Assembly (NCBI RefSeq): GCF_030704535.1
Contig: NC_081817.1
Location: 3,363,001-3,427,000 of the forward strand
Length of the DNA: 64,000 nucleotides
Direction of reading: 5' to 3'
Source: Vitis vinifera
Lineage: Eukaryota > Streptophyta > Magnoliopsida > Vitales > Vitaceae
In this document: positions 51,293 through 60,827 of the stretch, piece after piece
How positions within the stretch are numbered: the stretch's first letter is position 1
Layout: the number at the start of each line of letters is the position of its first letter
Program-made: the position numbers and the translations under genes
The notes under the pieces: generated by a model
What the model saw: the letters and a program-made list of their open reading frames with translations, nothing else
Databases searched by the model: none
What the model was told of the DNA's origin: nothing

Positions 51293-52396
51293 ATTTCATA
51301 GGAAAGTTTGTTGTACAGCTAACTGAGACTAGTATGAGCGCCCTCTCTCTTTACTCTTTCTTTTCATATCTAGCTATGGCTCTGTATTTATTTGGATGAG
51401 TAGGAGCCTGTTGAAAATAAAAATTGTTGGTTGTACTTAAAACTGTACATTGTTTAGTTTGAGGATATACCTAGAATCAGGCTAGCTGAGGCTCAGATGG
51501 TGAACACACCTGATGCCCCTGCAGAGGAGATAAGATTACTGTACAAGTTTTAAGGGTGTAAAGAGGAAGAAAAAGAGGTAGAATTTGTGATCGTGACTGT
51601 ACAAATGTCACCAGGTGGAAAGAGCCTTTGGTGTTTAGGAGAGGCCAGAATTTTTTAATGTATGGGATTTGACTATTTTCCTTTTTCTAAAGCACTTTTT
51701 CTTAGAACAGCTGAGTTTCATGTCTGAGAAGTTTTTGATATCTTGCTTGGTTAATTATGCTTTTATAATATTTATGCTTTTGCATACATAAATTCGCTTG
51801 TCATGACTTCCTCAAAGTCAAATTCATATTGCCTTGTTGGTTGATTAATCAATATTTAGGATGAATAACAAATGGGTAGGTTGCTAATTTTGAGTTGTCC
51901 GCATCCATGAAAAAATCGTCCTTTCGAATCTTAACCTGCATATTGCTCTGTTGACTTGGCTGCACTGTTTGCAGTTCCAAACCTTGTCCTGTTTAAGTTG
52001 GATGTGAGTCTTTTTCTTTGTCCAAAATCATTCATGACACCTTCATGTTTGGCTTCTTTGTGTTCATATGCGCGTTTGCTGAGCATTTGGCATTGAGATG
52101 ACCAAGTAGCTTCAGTCATCGTTCATTTCAAAACAAGAACATACTATATATGTTTGTAAAACATTCCCTAGTTGATTAGGACAGTCCAATGAGACGGGAA
52201 ATTCCTCTCCATTCCTCTTTTCTCTAGTGTTTCAATCTTGACCTCTCAAAAACTAAGGCACATGGCCTGGTAGCATGCATGAGAGGAATTTATTGGAGGG
52301 CCAATAGGAACACAGTTTAAGGTATATACTGGCATTACTTAGAAAACCACAGATGATGGTTTGCTGTTTTCCTTTTCCTACTTTCCTCAACAAAAA
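51293..52396. other. Pumilio 3' untranslated region and 3' flank
   Basis: AATAAA is seen at about 51415, some 125 bases after the stop codon. Longer 3' ends are possible. No gene-like frame is visible in the rest. Confidence 0.5.
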
Positions 52397-52403
52397 TGTC
52401 TAG

Positions 52404-52781
52404 ACTAAGGCCCTATTTGTTAATTGTTTTAAAAAACAGTTTTTGAAAATTGTTTTATAATGTTTTGTAAAACAAAAGTTTATTTGGGAATTGAAACGTT
52501 TTTAATCTGTTTTTAATATTTTTAAATATGTTTTAAAAATAATTTTTATATTTTATATTTTATTTTTAATCATTCTATGTGTTTGCATTGTTATTTTTTG
52601 AAACAATCTTAAGAAAACAATTGAAAATAATTAAAATATGTTATTAGAAAATATTATGTTTTTTTGTTCTGTATAGTAAAAAATAGAAAATGGTTTTTTT
52701 GGTTGTCAAACGGGTTTTCTTGTTTTTGGTTATAGAGAACATGAAATAATTCTTGAAAATAATTTCCAAACAGGCATTAAG
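52404..52781. mobile_element. hAT-like MITE with inverted ends and tgtctag duplication
   Basis: The ends are imperfect inverted repeats: about 20 of 27 positions match between ACTAAGGCCCTATTTG... at the left and ACTTAATGCCTGTTTGG... at the right in reverse. tgtctag flanks both sides (52397-52403 and 52782-52788). The core is AT-rich with TTTTTGAAAATTGTTTT words shared with 28565-28945. The border may shift by one base. Confidence 0.65.
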
Positions 52782-52902
52782 TGTCTAGCTTTTGTAGTGA
52801 AGCTTATCCTGTTCCTTGGGTCTACCACTTGATTGACTTGAGGGCTTTGTGTAGAAGATGAAATTCCTATTACGGTTTGTTTGGCATTTGGAATTCCTAT
52901 TA

Positions 52903-53459
52903 GGGTATGTTTAGCATATGAGAATGAGGAAATGAATTTGGTGACCAGGAATGTAATGATTAATTGTTTCCATATAAGTGTTTGCCAATAATTTTAGGGA
53001 TGTAAGGTTGAAATGATTAATTATTTTCATATCAACGTTTGACAATAATAGGAATATGAATGAAAAAATAAATTAATAATAATATCTTTATACAATGTAA
53101 AATAATTTATTTTTTATTTTAAAAGAACATTATATTCAAAAAATTAACATTTACTTAATAAATGAAAATTAATCATAAAATGTCATAAAAATCTAAGGAA
53201 AATGTAATGATAAAATTAATTTTAATAAATTATATATCATTTCCTACACAAAAGGAATTGAAATACCTTCCTTTCAAGAGCAATTGAAATCACACATACG
53301 AGTGAGATTTCATTCCTATTGGAATTATTTTTTGTTGATTTCATTCCTATTGGAATTATTTTTTGTTGAATTCATTCCTCGTGTCATTTAAGTCATCCAA
53401 AGATAGGAATGGATGAGATGTCCATCCTTACCCTCCATTTTCTCATACCAAACATGGCC
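52903..53459. mobile_element. Tourist/Harbinger-like MITE with TTA target duplication
   Basis: The left end is GGGTATGTTTAGCATATGAG; the right end, reversed, is GGCCATGTTTGGTATGAG. Both sides carry TTA (52900-52902 and 53460-53462), the target preference of PIF/Harbinger elements. A second imperfect copy of the left end lies just outside (about 52862-52891). A perfect 28-base direct repeat at 31-base spacing sits inside at 53311-53372. Confidence 0.7.
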
Positions 53460-53690
53460 TTAGTGTCATGTTAATCTTGAAATGGGTGCTTTTATCTCGA
53501 CCCTTAGGATTGAAGTCCTCAAAAACTGGCTTGAAGAATGTGATTCAATGATAACTTAAATCATATCAAAACTTGAATCCCATAGATAATATAAATGCAT
53601 GCAGCATGTTCTCATCTAGTTGCATTTTCTTAGATAGCACGGGTGCATGGTTCGTCTTATTGTACAAGATGTGAAATACAGGGGTGATTA

Positions 53691-55138
53691 TTACTCATTT
53701 TCTAACTTGAGAAATTCTGTGTGAGCCTTTCCATCCATTTCCCTTGACAAAGTGTATCGAAGGTAGTCAACATACTTGATCTTTTTGTACATTACTGGTT
53801 GATGATAGGTGCCCACAACTGAATCAACCGGACCAATTTCCACATCATCTTCCGGAATCAAAAAAGTTGCAATAGACATTCTCGCTCTCTTCTCATTAGT
53901 GACAGCTCTGTGTTCAATGCTTTTGTACATCCCGTTATTCCAAGCCTGCAAATTTGAGAAATGAAAAGAGCTTGTGAGTGTAACTTTGATACTTTCCTCT
54001 GCAATCAAACTAGGTTCACTTGGACATGGGCTTGATTTTCATCATCAAATACCTCAATAGCATCGCCGATGTTTACGACTAGTGCGTTAGGAATTGGTTT
54101 TACTGGAACCCATCCTCCCTTGTGTCTGATTTGGAGGCCGGTGATCTCGTCATCTTGCAGAAGTACGGTGATTGAACTCGCATCGGAATGTGGGCTGACC
54201 CCAAGGACCAGATCAGGCCTGGAACAAGTTGGGTAGTAGTTCAGTCTCATTGCTTGCTTCATCTCTGCATGCAACAGTCTCAGACCGTCTTTGTCCATGC
54301 CCATTAACAATGACAAATTACCCAAGATCTCCTCTGTCACCTTGTGCATCTCAGTTGCATACTCTTCAATGCCTTCCCTGTCGAAAAAAAGGTAAGAAAA
54401 TAAACAAATTTTGATAAAACAAACTTTCCAAGTATTATATCTATACCCTTGGAAGGTCTGCTAGTTTCTCTTTATGGAAGGGATCCTCCTAACTTGTCAT
54501 AGGGCATGTTTTCCTGTATACCATACAAATGGGAATACATACTTGAAACCTGTTACTGTGACTGGCCAATACTTCATCTTCTTATACTTGTTTGGTAGCG
54601 TCAATAGGAAAATCAGGTCACCCCAATCAAGTTTTTGCTGATCTGAAACTACATATCCTTGGCCATATCCTTGAAGATCATTTTCTGCCATAGAATATTT
54701 CTTTTTCTCCTCCAAAGGGAGCTCAAAAAAGGCTGCTACAGCAGTCTTCATTTTCTGCAAAACCTCCTCAGCCACCCCATGGTTTATTACCTGCAAAAGG
54801 TGCTCTTGAGATTAGACCCTAGTGTTGCAGAAACCATCTATATTTGAATTGGCTGGACATACCTGAAAGAAACCCCATTCCTTGCAAGCAAAATTCAACT
54901 TTGTTCGTTCATCTTCATCTCCGCATGCCAGCAAGTGCAAATCTATGATTGGGATTTGAGAAGAAACGGGACAGGAATCAGAACCCAGTGGTCTGTTCTT
55001 GTGCTCTTGTATGTATCTTTCAGGAACAGACTGAGAGTCATTCTTCACTATCTCCTGGACACTAGGTACAGGTAAGGATTTTCCCCAGCCCAACTCTTGG
55101 TGTTCCTGCATGACTCCATTTTCAGCCTTTGTGTCCAT
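53691..55138 (-). CDS. 2-oxoglutarate/Fe(II)-dependent dioxygenase, SRG1-like, four exons
   Basis: Exons are 55138-54863, 54790-54543, 54377-54053 and 53945-53691, all with GT-AG borders that keep the frame, giving 367 residues (SRG1 in Arabidopsis is 358). The N-terminal DIOX_N part ends with KEWGFFQ|VINHG, the usual family junction. The C-terminal double-stranded beta-helix has the iron ligands His238, Asp240 (SPHSDASS) and His295 (SIEHRAV), and the 2-oxoglutarate-binding Arg305-x-Ser307. Family members oxidise specialised metabolites in the cytosol; those close to SRG1 are often senescence- or stress-linked. The substrate cannot be deduced. The LPNKYKKMKYWPV stretch differs from the common RKPHLFP motif. 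A tandem broken copy lies upstream (56240-56645). Confidence 0.9.
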
Positions 55139-55256
55139 TTGTACCTACAAAATACTCTTCACCTTGTTCAGCAAACTATATACAAGTTATGAGTAGATTC
55201 CTTCCATTAAAGTTGAAGTTTAATGGGATTTGTTTCTTCCTCTTCTCTGAAGATGC

Positions 55257-55264
55257 CCTTTATA
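55257..55264 (-). promoter_or_regulatory. TATA box of the SRG1-like gene
   Basis: The minus strand reads TATAAAGG, preceded by ATTGGC, about 120 bases upstream of the ATG. The matching place near the broken copy reads TTCTAAAGGGC, so the TATA has been lost there. Confidence 0.55.
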
Positions 55265-56239
55265 GCCAATTGTTTCTTCTTTCTTGTTTGACTTACAAAC
55301 TTGACATGATAAATATAAATAGACTTCTCCTTAAGTAGTGCTAGGGTCATGTAAATGCCCATCAAGACATGGACAATAGCTAGGATTTGCCTTGAATTTT
55401 TTGCAAGATACAAATTAAGTGGTCCCCAAATAGAATTGAGACAAGATTGTTTATTGGTTCTAATGATTCAATCTTGGATGGTTGTCTTATTGATAGGATT
55501 GATCATCTTCAACAGATCTGCAAAGCCATCATCTTTAATATCAACCAACTTAGAACTTTGCTCTTCACAGGTTTGCAACACTAGAGGGTGTCAGCTTGTT
55601 GTAAAGTTCACAAGCGATTGTATCAGAGAACTAGAATTAGATCCTTGCTTACCAAACAGGAAAGCCTCATTAAAATTCAATAAGTAGAATAGGTATTTAT
55701 TGTACTTATATCTTGAGACCTCATTCTCAGTTACTGCTTTAATCTTATATATGCAGCTTGTATTTTCCCTTCCCTTCCCTTCCCTGTAAATGGTCAGGGA
55801 ACTAGAACTTATGTTTAGAGTGGAAAGGGTGGAGAAAAATTTCCTTTCTGATGTAATGAGAATTTTCAGATGCTTGATTGCTTCTTGTTACCTAAATAAG
55901 CAGATTCTCTAGGGTATACATGATGGAAAATACATTTTATCCGACAGTGCCATCACTTAGTAACCTGTGAAATTTGTTTAAGTAAAAATATTGAAATCAT
56001 AACCTCCGCATTAGTTCACAGCATGATTACTGGCCAAAATCAGAGAATATGCTGTGGGGTTGATTGCTTCAGTACACTTTCTGTTATGGTTTGGTGTTTG
56101 CAAAGTAATTAAATTAACACATGGTGTTGCCTATTGGTGTTGCAGAAAAACATTGGGGTTAGTTCCTGGGTTGCCATTAGTATCAGCTTAATCTCACAGT
56201 TAACAGTTAATGCTACTATAAAAATGCAATCAAATTCTG

Positions 56240-56645
56240 AATTATCAAATACTTCAATAGTATTGTCAATGTTACTGGCTATTACACCTGGAATTGGCTT
56301 TACTGGAACCCATTCTCCCCAGTGACTAACCTGGAGGCTAGTGATCCCATCTTCCCGATCTGGCCTCGGGTATTAGTTCAGTGCCATAATTTGCTTCATC
56401 TCTGCATGTAACCCTCTTAGACCATCTTTGTGCAATGGCATCAACAATGATAAATTGGCCTACATTCCCTTTCTATTTGAGTTGAAATGGGACAGGAATC
56501 AAAATTATAGGTCTGTTCCCGTGTTCTTGTATATATCTTTCAGGGACAGGGAGTAATTCCTCACCAACTCCTGGACACTCTGTATTGATAAGGATCTTTC
56601 CTAACCGCACAGCTCCATTTTCAACCTTTGTATCCAGTCGTACCC
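56240..56645 (-). pseudogene. truncated tandem copy of the SRG1-like dioxygenase
   Basis: Read on the minus strand, it carries decayed exon-1 sequence (about 56490-56645), then jumps directly to the middle and end of exon 3 (about 56240-56460). Exon 2 and the 3' part of exon 1 are missing, and no exon 4 was seen. Within exon 3 a deletion of about 50 bases removes the His-x-Asp iron site. Several point changes break the frame. Similarity continues upstream (about 56646-57100) into sequence matching the promoter of the intact gene. It is therefore a segmental tandem duplicate, not a retrocopy. Confidence 0.8.
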
Positions 56646-57297
56646 GCCAAATACTCTTCTTAGGGTATGTACATATATAAATATGAATTAGTGATTAGGC
56701 AGATTCCTTCCATTTGAGTTAAAAGTTCTCCTAAGATGCCCTTTAGAAGCAGTTGTTTGTTGTTTGTTGTTGGCTTACCTAGTTGCTTTGGAAAATATGA
56801 AGAATTTATTTTAGTTATTTTAGGGGATAAGTACATGTCCAATGAAGCTTCAAAGACAGGATGCACAACTAGGATTTGTCTTTGATTTTAATCCATATAC
56901 GGAAAGGGTTAAAATATAAGTGGTCACTGGTCAACCCACGGAATTCATCCAAAAGGTTTGGTTAGTCCTTTGTAGATTGCAAGCTACTGTCTTGTTGATT
57001 AGATGTCATCTTCAATGAATCTCCAGGACCATAACCCTGCTTTAATACTAACCATACTGACAACCTTTCCTCTTCACGGTTTTGCAACACTAGTTCTCAT
57101 ATATTTGCTTAAAGTACGCACAAATCAGACTAATAATACATGGAAAGACTCAAACTTTTCATCAGCACTGACAAACTTCATTAAATTCAGAATGGACATC
57201 TAACTTTCCACATCAAAGAACCCCAGACTTAACCAAACAAAAGACAAGGACAAGAAACTACTAATGAAGCCAGAAATTTAACTGGTAATGTCATTGA

Positions 57298-58206
57298 TCA
57301 TTTGGGAGGGCAGAAGGTAATAGCATACCGAGGGGCCCTGCATGTCTTAAGTGCACTAGAATCATCGTAGGCATAGCTATAAGCCCGGGGGCAAATGGCC
57401 TTGAAGAGATGAGCAAAAACTGTTGGCTTGCAACTCTTCGGGTTAGCAAACTCTCCAGTGCAACAATACCTATCTGATTTCGCAGCCAAACAGGCACTCT
57501 TGCAACCCACCACCTTTCCTTCACGTTTAACCTCCAAAGCAGATGGGCAGCAAATATTCAAGTTGGTCTCACACTCAGCCACGCCACATCCTACACCACC
57601 GCCCACTGGGGTCATTGAAATAGGCAGGTTGAACCCATCAACCAGACTCACATCATAGAAATGTAAGGCTGATTTGGAGGTTCCAAATGTCATTTCAACA
57701 AGGGTTGCTGGTGGTTGTCCGCCTGTGCCCTGGCAGTGTAAAAGCCCTGCACAGTCTCCGGTTTGGCAGGAGCCTTTACCAGCTTGGTCGAAGCAGCAGC
57801 CCTGTCTTCCCCATATTCTGCCTGACCACCCCTCAGGGACTTCAATGGTCACTTGCTCGCCGCTGCAGAGATGGAAACCGCCATCTTTAGGGGATGGGTG
57901 GCCTGCACTGCCTAAGATTCCAGGCCATATGCTCTCCTTGCAGTTGTTCACTACTATGAGTTGAGTCCCATCTACAATCAAACATTAAGAGGCAGTAATT
58001 CAAGTTAGTTATGCCTGAAAGGACACGAAGATGAAGTAGATCAAGAGAACAATCATTTAGCTTTCAAATTTGATGAGGGAAATTGGAATGGACACATCCA
58101 TGTGACGGTGACAAATGTTGAGAGAGAGAGAGAGAGAGAGAAGACCTGTACAGGAGAGAGAAATGAGAAAGTAGAGGAAGGAGAAGAGATGCAAGGAAGT
58201 CCGCAT
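57298..58206 (-). CDS. thaumatin-like protein (PR-5 family), two exons
   Basis: Exon 1 is 58206-58146 (61 bases) and exon 2 is 57971-57298; together they encode 244 residues. Exon 1 encodes the signal peptide [20 protein letters not shown], which the second exon completes with DGTQL. The mature domain has [34 protein letters not shown] and [11 protein letters not shown]. The acidic-cleft set Arg, Glu, Asp, Asp, Asp is present. I count 19 cysteines in the mature part against the usual 16. The extras are in FHLC, GCC and NICC. Secretion to the apoplast and a defence or wall role are expected for the family, though antifungal or glucanase activity is not shown. The donor GTCTTC is weak and abuts a GA repeat. 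The 61-base exon is supported by frame and by the signal peptide it encodes. Confidence 0.88.
58120..58140. repeat. GA microsatellite in the thaumatin-like gene intron
   Basis: About ten GA units lie just inside intron 1, six bases past the donor on the minus strand, where they form a pyrimidine (CT) tract. Confidence 0.9.
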
Positions 58207-58250
58207 TTGTGTTGAATTTCAGTGAAGAAAATGTTGAATTATGGTAATGT

Positions 58251-58254
<4 letters not shown>

Positions 58255-58291
<37 letters not shown>
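58255..58291. repeat. (GA)18 microsatellite upstream of the thaumatin-like gene
   Basis: Thirty-seven bases of alternating G and A lie 49-85 bases before the ATG, in the likely leader or core promoter. Such GAGA tracts can act as BPC-factor binding sites and are length-variable. Confidence 0.9.
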
Positions 58292-58293
<2 letters not shown>

Positions 58294-60220
58294 CCTTCCC
58301 GCTTTCATGCCACTACCGTGGTTTCAATTTTGAAGTTTGAATAACTGCTGGTGTAAAAACGGTTTGCCAGCAAAGTAGCAAAGCGCTCATTCTTCACTGA
58401 CCATTCTCTTTTTCCACTTACATTTTACGAAGTCTCGGACCCATATTTTGTCCTGGGCTTTTAATTTTTTTGGCATATGACCCAATTTACTGAGTACTAA
58501 ATCTCATCACAGATTAGTTCATATTACCCTCAGACTTAATTTGAACCGATCAGTTTCATTCACCTTTCCCCCCTTCTTTCATCATACATAATATGGAATT
58601 GAACTTGCATTATTCACTTTGAAAAGGTCACAAATAAACATCTAGTCGAGTACCTAAACCCAAACCAGACCAAAATCCCAAAACAATTTAAAAGCTTCCA
58701 CATCATTGAATTAGTCAATCTAACAATGGCTAAAACAAACTGAAATTTGTGCAATTTGGCAGTTTAAAGACTAGCCTACTAGCATTATTCCCAGGGAGAA
58801 GTTCAAAAAAGGGGGAAATGGGAAGAAGACGAAATATTTCTACCGTCATTATTGAAGAAAATGGAGGAGAGATAAATGGGAGCCAATCATGCATGCCTCC
58901 CACTTTCTCATCTCCTTTAGCATAAGATTCTTTTGTTGAGTCCAAGAAGCCTACTCCAAAGTAAATTATTGGTCTTGAATGATAAAGATAGTTTGAAAAA
59001 GATTACAAGTGAGACCAATTTCCTGCATGTCCAGTCTGGCTTTGGGGCCGCACTTATCAGCATGTCCCATTTTCTACTATTTCCTGCTAAATATGATGAA
59101 ACTAGGATGTAGAGTCCTACGAGAAGGGCAAGGTGGGGAAGATGATAATGAGGAAAGAAGAAGTGGATATGGGTGACAGCAATTGGAATTGATATGAGTG
59201 AGATTAAAATCTGGGTTTATGCTATGTTTGATTGGTGAGAAACCAAAAGAAAACTAGAGAATTTTCCAACAAACCTGTTTGAAGATGAATGCGTTCGCAC
59301 CCCAATTATTCATCTTCTTATAGGGTGAATCATTGCAGTGAAGAAATTATTAATAACTGTAACTTCTTATTAATTTAATAAGAAACAAAATCTGACAGCC
59401 CCCCAAATTATTCTCTTCAACTGCACCAAACAAAAAGCTATCTCAAGCACTAATCTATGATTCTCAGGGCATGTGAGCGATGGTAATAGGATCTGTTGCT
59501 CACTGCTCAGCTCAATCTCCTAATCACCATAGCATCCTCATCTTCTGCAAATGCTGGAAAATTCTGTGCCATGGACTTGGGTATATATCTTAGAGATTAG
59601 GGTTCAATTATAAAAATTCTGACCTCGAAAACCCAGAAACTTAGATGTAAATTTATAATGTTTTTGTAGCAATACGTAGAAATGGTACGAGTCAGATACG
59701 AGTTTGAAGATTGTGGTGCAGCTCCAATCTAAAATTAAAAATCAACTTCATCTAGGAACATCGGGATGTCGATTTGAATAATGAAGTTTCTCTCTGACTC
59801 CTGTCCTGTAATCTCGGACACGGATTTGGTGTTAATGTCTGGTAATCACATTAAGATAGGATACCTATGTGGAAAAGAATATATTTTTCGACAATCGAAA
59901 AGTTTCCGTCCCATTTTCCCATTAACCAAACAACAAGTTCCATGCATTTCTTGGACGGTTGCTTTTTGTGGGAACAACTTTGCTTCTGCTGTCCTATACC
60001 CTAATACAAAGAACTCCGTTGGTCAGTCAAGTTAACCAACCCTAACCTCAAACTCAATCCAATTTAACAACGATCGGTCAAAGAAGCTTACATAAATCGC
60101 AGTTCCCGTATCAATGTCGCCCAGAAACTGATAAAAGTCCCTAGGATTTCATCGATCCGTCTCTAAAATACAGAAAAGTTACAAGAGAGAAAAACCAGAG
60201 CTTTGAAGAAAAGATGATTC
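58292..60220. other. intergenic region between the two divergent genes
   Basis: It separates the thaumatin-like gene (-) from the hAT-derived gene (+). No coding frame of note and no named repeat is seen; open frames at 58730-58945 and 59781-60035 have no recognisable domain. Confidence 0.5.
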
Positions 60221-60505
60221 ACCGGTTCAACAGAGATGTCGGCGGTGGCCGCCCGGTTTGACGGGCCGACTCTCCGTGGAAAACCGAACGTTTCGGTTTG
60301 CCTTTCGCAAAACCGGTCCAGCAGGGAATTTTGACTACGCATGTTCCGGATCATCCAGTAAAAACCGTACAAGATCAACGGCTTCTCTTTTCTCAAACCG
60401 GTCCGGATGGTATTTTTACCTCCTACGACCGGGTCTTCCGGTAAAACCCGAACTGACTAATTGAACCACAACCGGCTAGCCCCTGCCCTAACCGGTCCAT
60501 CCGGT
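60221..60505. promoter_or_regulatory. cluster of CCGGT/ACCGG words in the promoter of the hAT-derived gene
   Basis: At least eight CCGGT or ACCGG words occur in 285 bases, several as AACCGGTCC (about 60311, 60396 and 60490) or CCGGTT (60222, 60253 and 60501). The island is GC-rich and ends at the TATA box. It may be a binding-site array, or the remnant of an element with CCGGT-rich ends. Confidence 0.35.
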
Positions 60506-60522
60506 TGTCAACCCACGGTTTT

Positions 60523-60528
60523 TATAAA
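60523..60528 (+). promoter_or_regulatory. TATA box and leader exon of the hAT-derived gene
   Basis: TATAAA at 60523-60528 predicts a start near 60555. A leader exon would then end at the ideal donor GTAAGT at 60612-60617. The acceptor is either 60817-60818 or 60826-60827. An ATG at 60606 (ATGCAA) just before the donor would be in frame with the main coding exon after either splice, so the protein might start a few residues earlier. Confidence 0.55.
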
Positions 60529-60827
60529 CCAGTAGCTTCCCTCGGCTCACCCCTTTTCTCTCTTCAGCATCCAAGGCCGGAGGAAATCAAAGAGAGAAAA
60601 AACAAATGCAAGTAAGTTGTATGCCTCTTCTCTTTGTTTCAACATGCAGTATGATGATTGATGATTAGGCTATAAAGCAAAATTCTACCCTAATGTGCAT
60701 CATTTTAATACTGAAGAGGCTGTGTAGAATTGTTAGTTTCATGAATGAATGAATGAAATGCTTGCTGGGAAACGTTTTTGGGTATAGATAGCCATTGCCC
60801 ACTTGGTAATTCCTTAAGGTTATTAAG

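Noticed and set aside
55139-56239. Additional coding exons upstream of the SRG1-like gene
   Set aside because: The start codon, TATA box and leader fit at 55138-55264. The open frame at 55355-55687 is spacer with no domain.
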